DNA of 64,000 nt from Prochlorococcus sp. AG-409-K04 (GTDB lineage Bacteria; Cyanobacteriota; Cyanobacteriia; PCC-6307; Cyanobiaceae): positions 1 to 64,000 of the forward strand of contig QCKE01000007.1 of the NCBI GenBank assembly GCA_003215555.1, read 5' to 3'. The translations under genes and the position numbers were made by a program. Below the pieces are notes generated by a model. The model was not told where the DNA came from and ran no database searches. It saw only the letters and a list, made by a program, of their open reading frames with translations. Positions 20,272 through 28,450 of the stretch are shown piece by piece. Each line of letters opens with the position of its first letter. The stretch's first letter is position 1.

Positions 20272-20334
20272 TGTGACTAAAAAAAGTCATACATACTTAT
20301 TAATAAGTGCCTTTAATCTAAGCAAAAAAGCTTA
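20241..20334 (+). promoter_or_regulatory. Structured leader of crtL: four short hairpins
   Basis: Within 100 bp of the crtL start lie CTTGGA/TCCAAG (20241-20253), TGACT/AGTCA (20274-20289), the perfect palindrome ACTTATTAATAAGT (20295-20308) and TAAGC/GCTTA (20319-20334). The series ends 7 bases before the crtL ATG. An unusually strong Shine-Dalgarno AAGGAGG lies at 20259-20265. This suggests a translated or structured regulatory leader, but no known riboswitch fold is recognised. Confidence 0.4.
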
Positions 20335-20335
20335 A
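20273..20335 (+). CDS. Putative 20-codon leader ORF 2 upstream of crtL
   Basis: A GTG ORF placed 7 nt after the strong Shine-Dalgarno AAGGAGG, which is the best ribosome site seen in this part of the window. It encodes MTKKSHTYLLISAF plus six more residues and stops at 20333-20335, six bases before crtL. The same Shine-Dalgarno also precedes a two-codon ATG ATG TGA. Its placement suggests translational coupling or attenuation of crtL. Confidence 0.35.
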   Translation: MTKKSHTYLLISAFNLSKKA

Positions 20336-20341
20336 CCCTGC

Positions 20342-21628
20342 ATGAATACTGCTCATGCTCCTATGGACGTATTGGTAATTGGTGCAGGTCCAGGAGGCCT
20401 TGCTATTGCTGCAGCTTTAGGTAAAGAAAAACTTAATTTAGGGGTTCTTTCTGCAAATGATCCATTAGAGCCATGGCCATATACCTATGGCATTTGGGGG
20501 CAAGAAGTTGACGAATTAGGCTTCGAAGAATTACTTGAACACAGATGGTCAAAAACTGTCAGCTTTCTCGGTGAAGGTTCAAGAAATTCAATTTCCCCAG
20601 AGAATAACTTTACTTCTCACAATAGAGACTATGGCTTATTTAATAAGTTTAAACTTCAAAAGCACTGGATAAATCAATGCAATGAAGCTAATGTCACATG
20701 GCACAGAGGAAAAGCAATTAATCTTGAAGTAAATGAACTTTTTAGCATTGTAAAAACATCAAGAGGAGCTGTTTTCAAAGCAAAGTTAATAATAGATGCA
20801 ACAGGTTATGAGCCCATATTTCTAAATATTCCTAAGGATAGAGAAATAGCAGTTCAAACTTGTTATGGAATAGTTGGGGAATTTAGTCAGCCTCCAGTTG
20901 AAGAAAACCAGTTTGTGTTAATGGATTATAGGAGCAATCACTTAAGTGAAATCGAGAGGCAAGAGCCACCTACATTCTTATATGCAATGGATATGGGAGA
21001 TGGAAAGTTTTTTCTTGAAGAAACCTCATTAGGACTTGCACCTCCCGTAAAGATAGAAACTCTAAAAGCTAGACTTCATTCAAGACTAAAAGAAAGAAAT
21101 ATCGAAATCTTAAAGATAGATCATGAAGAAAATGGCCTATTTCTACCAATGAATATCCCTATACCTGACTTAACTCAACCAATTTTAGGTTTTGGAGGTT
21201 CTGCAGGCATGGTTCACCCTGCATCGGGATATTTAGTTGGAGGGCTTCTTAGGAGAGCACCATCATTAGCCAAAGAAATAGCAATTGCAATTAAAGAAAA
21301 CAATTACACTCCAAAAGAAATCGCACAGAAAGGTTGGGAAAATTTATGGCCTAAAGAACTTAGAAGAAAACAAGCTTTATATCAATTTGGTTTGGAAAAA
21401 TTAATGCGTTTTGAAGAAGAGCAATTAAGACAATTTTTTACAGGATTTTTTAGTCTTTCTAATGATCAGTGGTACAGATTTCTGACAAATACATTAAGCC
21501 TCAATGAACTGGTAAGTGCTATGTGGACTATGTTTAAGAAAGCTCCATTAAGTGTTAAATGGGGCTTAATGGAAATGAAAGGAAGAGAATTGAATTTATT
21601 ATGGAATTTCTTAAAGCCAAACATCTAA
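20342..21628 (+). CDS. crtL: Lycopene beta-cyclase (plant/cyanobacterial CrtL type)
   Basis: A 428-residue FAD/NAD-dependent cyclase that closes lycopene ends to beta-rings for beta-carotene and zeaxanthin. VLVIGAGPGGLAIAAALG is the dinucleotide site. TYGIWGQEVDELG, DYGLFNKFKLQKHW, FVLMDYRSNHL, PTFLYAMDMG, FLEETSLG and HPASGYLVGGLLRRAP are the lycopene-cyclase blocks. The C terminus (WGLMEMKGRELNLLW) resembles Synechococcus elongatus CrtL, which favours beta- over epsilon-cyclase. A structured leader with two micro-ORFs precedes it. An SDR starts 5 nt after its stop codon. Confidence 0.92.
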   Translation: MNTAHAPMDVLVIGAGPGGLAIAAALGKEKLNLGVLSANDPLEPWPYTYGIWGQEVDELGFEELLEHRWSKTVSFLGEGSRNSISPENNFTSHNRDYGLFNKFKLQKHWINQCNEANVTWHRGKAINLEVNELFSIVKTSRGAVFKAKLIIDATGYEPIFLNIPKDREIAVQTCYGIVGEFSQPPVEENQFVLMDYRSNHLSEIERQEPPTFLYAMDMGDGKFFLEETSLGLAPPVKIETLKARLHSRLKERNIEILKIDHEENGLFLPMNIPIPDLTQPILGFGGSAGMVHPASGYLVGGLLRRAPSLAKEIAIAIKENNYTPKEIAQKGWENLWPKELRRKQALYQFGLEKLMRFEEEQLRQFFTGFFSLSNDQWYRFLTNTLSLNELVSAMWTMFKKAPLSVKWGLMEMKGRELNLLWNFLKPNI

Positions 21629-21632
21629 TCAA

Positions 21633-22340
21633 TTGAGAACGATTTTAATTAGCGGCGCCTCAAGAGGGATCGGTAGATGCGTAGCAGAACAAGCTCTTAA
21701 AGATGGACATCGCATTAGTTTAGGGTTAAGAAATATAGAAAGTATCAAAGGATCATCACTTGATCCTTTATATACATCAAATAAAAAAATATTGATCAAT
21801 AAATATGATGCTGAAAACATAGAGGATGCTAATGAATGGGTAAAAAATACTAGAAAAATCTTTTCTAAGATAGACACGATTATTCATTGTGCAGGTATTT
21901 TTAATAGAACATGTCTTAATTTTAAGAGTGGAGAGGAAAGCCAAATAAATAAACTTTGGAGAGTAAATGTATTAGGGCCATGGTTCCTGACTAGAGCATC
22001 ATGGAAAGATCTTTGCAAAAGCGACCACGCAAGGATCATAGTCCTGGTTTCGATGAGCGGGAAAAGATCTAAAGGTAAACTTGCTGGATATACATCATCC
22101 AAATTTGCCTTAATGGGCTTATGCCAAACAATTAGAAATGAGGGTTGGAGTGAAGGAATACGAGTTACAACAATATGTCCTAGCTGGGTTAATACAGATA
22201 TGGCAAAATCAATAAATACTATTAGAAAAGAAGAAATGACTCAACCAAAAGATATTGCAAATATAATTTCAAATATATTAAAACTACCAAATAGTAGCGT
22301 TCCTTATGATATACCGTTGAGCTGCAATCTAGAAATATAA
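21633..22340 (+). CDS. Short-chain dehydrogenase/reductase coupled to crtL
   Basis: A 235-residue SDR with TILISGASRGIGRCVAEQA at the N terminus, HCAGIFN, and the catalytic Ser (VSMSGK) and YTSSKFALMG Tyr/Lys motif. The TTG start begins 4 nt after the crtL stop codon and gives a conventional N terminus, so the two genes are likely translationally coupled. The substrate is unknown. A carotenoid link is an inference from position only. Confidence 0.85.
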   Translation: MRTILISGASRGIGRCVAEQALKDGHRISLGLRNIESIKGSSLDPLYTSNKKILINKYDAENIEDANEWVKNTRKIFSKIDTIIHCAGIFNRTCLNFKSGEESQINKLWRVNVLGPWFLTRASWKDLCKSDHARIIVLVSMSGKRSKGKLAGYTSSKFALMGLCQTIRNEGWSEGIRVTTICPSWVNTDMAKSINTIRKEEMTQPKDIANIISNILKLPNSSVPYDIPLSCNLEI

Positions 22341-22360
22341 TTTAATATTTAAATTATATT

Positions 22361-22618
22361 TCACGGATTAAGATTATTTTTTTTTTGAAACAAATTAATT
22401 AAACCATAGAAAAAAATACGAATATATCTATGAATAAAAGCTCTATAAAAAGATCCTACAGACTTCCCTACAAAAAAAATCCTTGAAATCAATCCTACAA
22501 TAAAGTTGATAACCCATAGTAAAATTAATATGGAAACTACTAATGTCGCAGTCGAATATACTCCTGAAAGTTGTTCTTGAACTGGCTGGAACAATTTAAG
22601 GTAACTTGAATAATTCAT
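22361..22618 (-). CDS. Small membrane protein of unknown function
   Basis: An 85-residue protein with one strong membrane helix (residues 22-46, ATLVVSILILLWVINFIVGLISRIFF). It is followed by a basic amphipathic stretch with Arg and Lys (FYRAFIHRYIRIFFYGLINLF) and a Lys/Asn-rich end. No family recognised. It converges on the SDR gene. Confidence 0.6.
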   Translation of the reverse strand: MNYSSYLKLFQPVQEQLSGVYSTATLVVSILILLWVINFIVGLISRIFFVGKSVGSFYRAFIHRYIRIFFYGLINLFQKKNNLNP

Positions 22619-22717
22619 ATAGAATAATCTTAAAATACTAATTATTTCTATAATCCAAGAATTTCTTTGATATGCAAGAGAAAATTAATAGTTTTTATTA
22701 CTAATCTGGAGGTAATG

Positions 22718-23266
22718 CTAACTGAAATAATTGAAACCTATAGAAAAAGACAACGCTAAAAAAATCAAAGCAAAAATCAAAGCCCTAATTCTATTAAACC
22801 ATGAAGAAAAAAGATTTAAATCACTACAATTATAACCACCAAAGTTACCTAAGAAAAATAAAAGGAACATTGGCAGCGAAGACAACGCAAATACAATAGT
22901 AAGAACCATTGAAAGAGAGGAAAGCAATTTAAATAAAATTGCAAAGGATAGAAAAAAGATTAGAACTGATCCTGTTAAAGCTATAAAGAACTCCTCTCCT
23001 AAAGTCTTATGAATATTACTTTTCAATCCAAACTGCCTTTTGCAATCTGAAACCTGCTTTTCATTAAATTTAAAATAGGATGATTCTGGAAGCCTATTAT
23101 TTTTATATCTTCTTAATAATCTTGCTTCAAAGGCCAAGGGATATTTTGTCTCTAATGATGCAATTACCTCATCGGGAGAAATCTTTCTCAATTGCTTATT
23201 CATATCTTTAGCCTTACTAATTAAATATAAATTATCTTTTCTTACAAAAAATACATGACCTGACAT
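22718..23266 (-). CDS. Hypothetical membrane protein
   Basis: A 182-residue protein. Residues 1-85 are soluble and basic (MSGHVFFVRKDNLYLISKAKDMNKQLRKISPDEVIASLETKYP). Three hydrophobic segments follow at about 90-115, 118-140 and 155-180. No motif recognised. It is divergent from the GST-like gene across a 120-bp spacer that contains a strong palindrome. Confidence 0.65.
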   Translation of the reverse strand: MSGHVFFVRKDNLYLISKAKDMNKQLRKISPDEVIASLETKYPLAFEARLLRRYKNNRLPESSYFKFNEKQVSDCKRQFGLKSNIHKTLGEEFFIALTGSVLIFFLSFAILFKLLSSLSMVLTIVFALSSLPMFLLFFLGNFGGYNCSDLNLFSSWFNRIRALIFALIFLALSFSIGFNYFS

Positions 23267-23343
23267 AATAGGATTATAAGCAAGTTATAAAGCGTATTGA
23301 TCTTATGCAAATTATAATTACTCAAATAACAAAGTCAATTCAC

Positions 23344-23369
23344 ATAAAATACTTGTTCAAGTATTTTAT
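23344..23369. promoter_or_regulatory. 12-bp-arm palindrome 17 bp before the GST-like start
   Basis: Arms 23344-23355 and 23358-23369 are perfect reverse complements around a TT centre, and Ts follow on the plus strand. The core is AATACTTGTTCAAGTATT. It could be an operator in the divergent promoter region or a terminator-like attenuator in the 5' leader of the gene at 23387. Confidence 0.5.
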
Positions 23370-23386
23370 TTTTCAAAAAAAATAAA

Positions 23387-24073
23387 ATGAGTTTACCAAT
23401 ACTTTTTTCTTTTAGAAGATGTCCATATGCCATGAGAGCCAGATGGGCCATATTAAACTGTGGATTAGATGTAATAATCAGAGAAGTAAGTCTTAAGGAC
23501 AAGCCTTTAGAACTTATTCAAGCTTCTTCCAAAGCTACTGTTCCAGTATTAATACAGTCAAATGGGGAAGTCATAGACGAAAGTGTTAATATTATTTCTT
23601 GGGCACTTAAGAATAGCCCCAAAAAAAATATTCTTCAAAAGTCAAATGCCAATAAAAATAAAGCTATAAATATGATAATTCAAAAAAATGATAAATTATT
23701 TAAATATCACTTAGATAGATATAAATATTCTAATAGATATCAAGGTATAGATCACGAAATTCATAAAAAAAAATCAAAAGCTATCCTAAAAGAATGGGAT
23801 CAAACTATTAAAAATTCCTCAAAAAATACCGGGAGCTTTTGGCTTTTAGAAGGCAAACAAACAATCGCAGATTGGTGCATTTGGCCATTTGTACGTCAAT
23901 ATCGTTTAGTCAATCCAATCGAATTTGATAATGATAACGATTTAACTAATATAAGGAATTGGTTAAATTATTTTTTAGAGAGTAAACTTTTTCCTATATT
24001 AATGACTAAATATAAATTTTGGAAAAATACTGATCAAAGCGTATACTTTCCCAAGTCAAGTATGAACAAATAA
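23387..24073 (+). CDS. Glutathione S-transferase-like protein
   Basis: A 228-residue protein with a thioredoxin-fold GST N-terminal domain. FSFRRCPYAMRARWAI carries Cys12, as in omega/glutaredoxin-like GSTs. ATVPVLIQ has the cis-Pro, and GEVIDESVNIISWAL has the Glu-Ser glutathione-binding pair. The helical C-terminal domain is rich in Lys and Asn and ends with TIADWCIWPFVRQYRL. Likely glutathione-dependent redox or stress function. Confidence 0.87.
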   Translation: MSLPILFSFRRCPYAMRARWAILNCGLDVIIREVSLKDKPLELIQASSKATVPVLIQSNGEVIDESVNIISWALKNSPKKNILQKSNANKNKAINMIIQKNDKLFKYHLDRYKYSNRYQGIDHEIHKKKSKAILKEWDQTIKNSSKNTGSFWLLEGKQTIADWCIWPFVRQYRLVNPIEFDNDNDLTNIRNWLNYFLESKLFPILMTKYKFWKNTDQSVYFPKSSMNK

Positions 24074-24077
24074 TCCT

Positions 24078-24335
24078 TCAACTTTCAAATCTACGTTTGT
24101 CAATAATTCTAGCTAATTCAAGAAAGTATCCTGCTGTACAAAATTTACCAATATTTCTCTCTCTATTACCCAAGTCACTTCTTAATTCTGCAGTTTCAGC
24201 CATAAGTAGGTCCAAATCTTGCTGGGACATTTCATACAATTCCTTAAGCTCAATTTCTCTTGAAAGAAGATGACTTTTAAACCACTTTTCTCTCGACTCC
24301 TGAGGAGGAATATCCTTGAAATTACCAGATCTCAC
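24078..24335 (-). CDS. Small conserved-type hypothetical protein
   Basis: An 85-residue soluble protein starting at GTG, mainly helical (LSREIELKELYEMSQQDLDLLMAETAELRSDLGNRERN), with a single Cys in KFCTAGYFLELARII. A weak coiled coil is possible. Family not recognised. The Shine-Dalgarno-like AGGAG occurs inside the gene, not before it. It converges closely on the GST-like gene. Confidence 0.6.
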   Translation of the reverse strand: MRSGNFKDIPPQESREKWFKSHLLSREIELKELYEMSQQDLDLLMAETAELRSDLGNRERNIGKFCTAGYFLELARIIDKRRFES

Positions 24336-24401
24336 AAGAATACTCCTAATTAAGTGTCTTTTTCAAACATAATATAAATCAATTTTTCTACTTTGATTAT
24401 T

Positions 24402-25793
24402 TCAAGAAAGATTATTATCAACATTAGGTTTTATTAACAATGAAATAAAGACAAAAAACAATGTAATCAAGCCACACACTTCCGTCCAACCTGTTATGCC
24501 AATTTTCATAATTGACAAGGGTGCAATTACTGTTATAAAACCACCTGAGAGCAAAGGTTGAAGAAACAATTGCTTTATAGAGAATATTGGTAACGTATTT
24601 GTATTATCCCTAGGATCCGCCAATCGCAAAATCAATATTCCGCTCGCCGCAACTCCTGTTGCATTGCCAAATTCAATAAGTGACCTTTCAAACCAATGTT
24701 CTTTAAATAAGACTTTTGCAAATGCAAACATGCCGAGCAAATTCCACATCAAACCACTTAAAGCAAGAACTAATAAAGGAATCCAGTTTTCAAAAAGAAG
24801 ATGTAGATCAAGTCCGGCCATTGCAGTTGTAATAAGTAAATCTGTAGAAAGTATGCCAATCTCCCTTTGGAGTATGTCTGAAACATAATCTGTGCGGCCA
24901 AATTTCTCTAACAAAAATCTAATAACTAGAGAACCTAATAAAGCCAATGGAAATACTGGAAATATAGATATAACCTCATAGAAAATGCCTCCAAAAGATC
25001 TACCTAATAACCTTAAGAATGAAAGAGCTAATACTCCAAAAAGCACAGCAAAGCCTACAAAAGCAAGATTGATAGCTAATAATTTTAATTGTTGCAAAAC
25101 AGATATTTGATTTTCTAAATGAAGTTCCTTCTTGTCTTGCTCTAAATCATCTTTAATCCAACCTAAGAGTCTACCCAAAACAACCAAAGCACTCCCTAAC
25201 AAGGTAGAAGCTAACAAGCCAATTGTCGCCATCGCTAATCCAAGATCTAGACCAGATGAAAATCCAACATTTTCAAAACTTCTTCCCATCACAGAGGCCG
25301 CACCATGTCCTCCCTCAAAACCTACTTCTATCAAACATCCCATTAAGGGATCAACATGAAAAAAAGGAATTAGAATAAAAATTACCGCAAGTCCTCCTAT
25401 CAAATACTGACCAAATCCCAACAGAAGGCCCATTAATGCCTGAGAAGCAACAGGCTCCCACAAATTTTTTCCATTAGGAATTGGCCTTCCAAGCATTAAA
25501 GTTGCGAAAACCACAGTCAGTAAAGGTGTAGGGATTTTTATCCAAATATCAGTGATTGATTGCGGTAAAAGAGTTGAGGGACCATATGGTCCTATTAAAA
25601 GAGCAAATATTCCAAATACTATAGAAATAGGTATACCTAATCTCTCTAGCTTTAATGCAGAGTCAAATTTTCTTCCAATTGTTAATAGTATTGCAAAAAC
25701 AATAAGCAGACCTGTAGCAACAAAAATCTTTGGAAGAGATTCAATAATGACAATGTTTTCAAAATGAATTTGAAAAGGTTTCATATAATTCAT
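24402..25793 (-). CDS. GltS-like sodium:anion (glutamate) symporter
   Basis: A 463-residue membrane protein from ATG at 25793; a further in-frame ATG lies at 25784 and a TTG at 25820. About 10-12 membrane segments are present. The pattern (LLLGFGQYLIGGLAVIFILIPFFHVDPLMGCLIEVGFEGGHGAASVMGRSFENVGFSSGLDLGLAMATIGLL, central) matches the cyanobacterial GltS/ESS-type glutamate:Na+ symporters, with the GGHGA reentrant loop at about residues 165-170. It lies downstream of pcb on the same strand, separated by a terminator. Confidence 0.82.
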   Translation of the reverse strand: MNYMKPFQIHFENIVIIESLPKIFVATGLLIVFAILLTIGRKFDSALKLERLGIPISIVFGIFALLIGPYGPSTLLPQSITDIWIKIPTPLLTVVFATLMLGRPIPNGKNLWEPVASQALMGLLLGFGQYLIGGLAVIFILIPFFHVDPLMGCLIEVGFEGGHGAASVMGRSFENVGFSSGLDLGLAMATIGLLASTLLGSALVVLGRLLGWIKDDLEQDKKELHLENQISVLQQLKLLAINLAFVGFAVLFGVLALSFLRLLGRSFGGIFYEVISIFPVFPLALLGSLVIRFLLEKFGRTDYVSDILQREIGILSTDLLITTAMAGLDLHLLFENWIPLLVLALSGLMWNLLGMFAFAKVLFKEHWFERSLIEFGNATGVAASGILILRLADPRDNTNTLPIFSIKQLFLQPLLSGGFITVIAPLSIMKIGITGWTEVCGLITLFFVFISLLIKPNVDNNLS

Positions 25794-25847
25794 CCATAAA
25801 TTTCTAATAAAAAAAAACAATTAAGATTATAGGAAAACTATAAATAT

Positions 25848-25877
25848 AAAAAAAGCTCACCATATGGTGAGCTTTTT
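25848..25877. terminator. Bidirectional Rho-independent terminator after pcb
   Basis: GCTCACCATATGGTGAGC forms a perfect hairpin flanked by seven A and five T. The minus strand reads as a stem followed by U7, just after the pcb stop codon. It should end the pcb transcript and separate it from the GltS-like gene. Confidence 0.85.
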
Positions 25878-25917
25878 AAGGTAATTCTCCAAGAAATATT
25901 AACCAGAGAATTCAGAA

Positions 25918-26973
25918 TCAATCGTTCAAAGTCACAGTTGCACTATCGATATTAGTGATAGCACTACTTACTCTCTTGAAGTCAAATCCCATTGCACGAA
26001 GAGCATGCCAAAGATGACCCTGGATATAGAAAAATCCTAGATAGTAATGAACATTAGTTAACCAAGCCCTAGAAGTATGTACTCCTAGATCCAGGTCAAC
26101 TGTATCAACCCAATAGGGGGAAATTCCAAATTTCAGATCCAATACCTCTCCAAAGAACTCAACTGGATAAACAGTGGTATTTGTTGCACACCAGAAAGCT
26201 GCAACTATTGCCATCCAGCCAATTCCTGCTAGAGACCATGAAAGAATTGCCTCAGCTGAAAGCAATCCAGCGCCTTTGAATTTGGTGTATTCACCAACTT
26301 GCTTAGTAGCAATATGAAAAGCACCACCTGTAATCATGAAGAATGCTAAGAAAGCATGCCCACCCATTACATCTTCCAAACTGTTAATAGAAAGGAAGTC
26401 AAATTGATGATTCCAAATAGCAGAAAGGTTTAGATTGTACTCAACCTGGCGAATAGAGCCTGCAGCCGCATCCCATATGCCATGTATTCTTGCCCATTCA
26501 ACAAACTGAATATTGGCTACACCTAGAAATATAAGGTGATGACCCAAAATAAAAGTTTGGTTATCAGGGTTGTCCCATTCAAGCTTAAACTTTCTTGCCT
26601 GAGCAACTTCAGAATCCTGTATATCTCCTGGGAATAAAAGAGAATGCAGAAGACCTCCTGCTCCATACACCATAGAAAGAATCAAATGAACAATCGCTAT
26701 TGATGTAACGGCAGTTCCTCCTACAAAAGTTCCTGTCTCATCAAAACCAATTCCAAGAGTGGCTAAATGAGGAAGAGCAATTAAAGGTTGATGACCCATA
26801 GGCACTGAAGGGTCAAAACGAGCTAATTCAAAAAGAGTAAAGGCACCAGCCCAGAAAGCAATCAGGCCGGTATGAGCGGCGTGAGCTGCAATAAATTTTC
26901 CTGAACGGTTGGTGACCCCAGAGTTACCAGCCCACCACCCGTAGGTGACGTCTGTATTTCCATAGGTCTGCAT
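25918..26973 (-). CDS. pcb: Prochlorophyte chlorophyll a/b-binding light-harvesting protein
   Basis: A 351-residue antenna protein of the CP43/IsiA/Pcb family with six membrane helices and a string of chlorophyll-binding His residues (AAHAAHTGLIAFWAGAFTLFELARF; LPHLATLG; HLILSMVYGAGGLLHSLLFPG; LGHHLIFLG; GHAFLAFFMITGGAFHIA; HYYLGFFYIQGHLWHALRAMGFDFKR). It lacks the large lumenal loop of CP43. In Prochlorococcus the Pcb proteins bind divinyl chlorophylls and form the main antenna of photosystem I or II. It is a single-gene transcript closed by a strong terminator. Which numbered Pcb this is cannot be told here. Confidence 0.95.
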   Translation of the reverse strand: MQTYGNTDVTYGWWAGNSGVTNRSGKFIAAHAAHTGLIAFWAGAFTLFELARFDPSVPMGHQPLIALPHLATLGIGFDETGTFVGGTAVTSIAIVHLILSMVYGAGGLLHSLLFPGDIQDSEVAQARKFKLEWDNPDNQTFILGHHLIFLGVANIQFVEWARIHGIWDAAAGSIRQVEYNLNLSAIWNHQFDFLSINSLEDVMGGHAFLAFFMITGGAFHIATKQVGEYTKFKGAGLLSAEAILSWSLAGIGWMAIVAAFWCATNTTVYPVEFFGEVLDLKFGISPYWVDTVDLDLGVHTSRAWLTNVHYYLGFFYIQGHLWHALRAMGFDFKRVSSAITNIDSATVTLND

Positions 26974-27021
26974 TAGATTGCACGAAGGTGGGAAAGCGGT
27001 GCGACACTAACGAAAAACGAG

Positions 27022-27027
27022 AATATA
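27022..27027 (-). promoter_or_regulatory. Candidate -10 element for pcb
   Basis: The minus strand reads TATATT about 50 bp upstream of the pcb ATG. No good -35 match lies at the usual distance, as is common in cyanobacterial type 2 promoters. Tentative. Confidence 0.3.
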
Positions 27028-27234
27028 ATGTGACCAAAATGAATACCTTTTACATTGTGTAAGTCTTTTGCCCTCTAAAACCGTCAAAAAAGGCAGTATT
27101 CTTTAGTTTTCTGACAAAACGTAGGATTCACTTCAGGGATTTCATGCAAAATTGTGGTAAAGCTTCTATAAAAAAGAAAGCCAAATACTTAAAGAATGCT
27201 TTAATATTGATTGTAAGCTAAATAAAGAAAAAGA

Positions 27235-27390
27235 ATGTTTCTAAAACTATGGGAGGTTATTTTACCGTTAGTAAAAGATATGAGGCTAAGATTTGCTCTA
27301 GCAATGTTAGGTAATCTTATAATTCTATGGATATTAATTAGTGTTTTCAAAAAATTTATTCCTAATTTACCTGAGACTTTTCCAACATAA
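27235..27390 (+). CDS. 51-aa small membrane protein
   Basis: An ATG ORF preceded by an AAAGAAAAAGA purine stretch. Its product has an N-terminal amphipathic part (MFLKLWEVILPLVKDMRLRF), one membrane helix (ALAMLGNLIILWILISVF) and a short Pro-containing tail. Arg/Lys flank both sides. The composition is protein-like, and it is divergent from pcb. No family recognised. It is not one of the photosystem small subunits I know. A minus-strand ORF across it is less convincing. Confidence 0.5.
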   Translation: MFLKLWEVILPLVKDMRLRFALAMLGNLIILWILISVFKKFIPNLPETFPT

Positions 27391-27475
27391 TCTTCTATCA
27401 CTAAAATAGAAACTTTTTATAAATAAAACTAATCTTATTTATTTTCCACAAATAGAATCTTTCAAATATTTTTTG

Positions 27476-27715
27476 TCATGCTGCCAAGTCAGAAAGAGGT
27501 GCATCTCTATTGCGCCAATATTCAATTATTTCTTTGCACCAACTAAAATGATAAATAACTTCGGGTTTCCATGGCATTGAATGCTGAACAGGAGCACTTC
27601 TCCAATGAGTTCCGGGCTTCAAATATCCCATTTCCCTCCAAATTTGCAATGTTTTAGAAGTTACACCTAGGCGTTTACTTGCCTCCTCCTCTAATAACCA
27701 TTGATTAGAAGACAT
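27476..27715 (-). CDS. Small MerR/excisionase-like helix-turn-helix protein
   Basis: A 79-residue protein. WLLEEEASKRLGVTSKTLQIWREMGYLKPGTHWR is a winged-helix, MerR/Xis-type DNA-binding region at residues 6-39. The remainder (HSMPWKPEVIYHFSWCKEIIEYWR) is aromatic-rich and positioned like a wing. A standalone regulator of this size is known in picocyanobacteria without a defined target. No phage or integrase genes are nearby to suggest an excisionase. Confidence 0.65.
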   Translation of the reverse strand: MSSNQWLLEEEASKRLGVTSKTLQIWREMGYLKPGTHWRSAPVQHSMPWKPEVIYHFSWCKEIIEYWRNRDAPLSDLAA

Positions 27716-27821
27716 TTAAAAAAATAATTTCCATATATCTTTAGTAACGCATCTACAAAAAAACGTAAGGGGTTCATACTAAAAATAGGTAAAAATACAC
27801 TTTGAGCCAATCAATAAATTC

Positions 27822-28184
27822 TTAGGGAGGGAACCAAGGCCTTATATTGTCATCGAGCAATGGAATCAAAAGCCCAGAATCAATTGAAGGATGAAGACAT
27901 GCATTATTTGAAAACTTTTTATTAATACTTGTATGACTTGTCTTTTTATTTCGTGAAATGGTAATTTTTGACAACTCATCTAAATCTATCCAACCTGGAA
28001 TCCAAAGTGAATCATCGGATAATTCTTTCAGATCCAATCCAAAAGATATTCTTCCATCTATAATTGAGACCATATTAATCCAATATTTTTCTTTTATAGA
28101 TCCATAATTAGTAGAAACAAAGTATCTTTCACCTCTAACTCCAAGAATACTAGTCCATGCTTTAACTGGGGGGCAAATTATCAT
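27822..28184 (-). CDS. Hypothetical protein
   Basis: A 120-residue soluble protein with Trp-rich segments (PPVKAWTSILGVRGERYFVSTNYG, WIPGWIDLDELSK) and a C-terminal IRPWFPP. There is no signal peptide. Family not recognised. It begins a minus-strand cluster downstream of hisS, 7 bp after the next gene. Confidence 0.6.
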   Translation of the reverse strand: MIICPPVKAWTSILGVRGERYFVSTNYGSIKEKYWINMVSIIDGRISFGLDLKELSDDSLWIPGWIDLDELSKITISRNKKTSHTSINKKFSNNACLHPSIDSGLLIPLLDDNIRPWFPP

Positions 28185-28191
28185 TTATAAA

Positions 28192-28431
28192 TTATTTTTT
28201 TACTTTTTTCTTATAATCAAGATACTCTTTTCTACCTTTTTCAATCAACTTTTTTTTTCTAGCTAAAATTCTTAGGTTATTATAATTTCCATATTCTAAC
28301 CTTTGCCCTTTGGTCATCACCATCCATTTATTAATAGAAAATTTACGTCTAAATCGGAAAAAATAAGAATAATTTGAAGTTACAAGAATCAAAGCAAAAA
28401 CAAATATTAACAAAACAATAATTTTATTCAT
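28192..28431 (-). CDS. Small membrane-anchored basic protein
   Basis: A 79-residue protein with an N-terminal hydrophobic helix (KIIVLLIFVFALILVTSNYSYFF) and a highly basic remainder (FRFRRKFSINKWMVMTKGQRLEYGNYNNLRILARKKKLIEKGRKEYLDYKKKVKK). It lies 19 bp downstream of hisS and may be cotranscribed. No family recognised. Confidence 0.6.
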   Translation of the reverse strand: MNKIIVLLIFVFALILVTSNYSYFFRFRRKFSINKWMVMTKGQRLEYGNYNNLRILARKKKLIEKGRKEYLDYKKKVKK

Positions 28432-28450
28432 TATTTTCTTAAAATGGATT

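Noticed and set aside
27201-27401. 66-codon minus-strand ORF
   Set aside because: It is antisense to the 51-aa membrane ORF, has an unlikely composition and no ribosome site.
27476-27715. The MerR/Xis-like protein as a phage excisionase
   Set aside because: No integrase, attachment site or phage gene nearby; a small standalone regulator is simpler.
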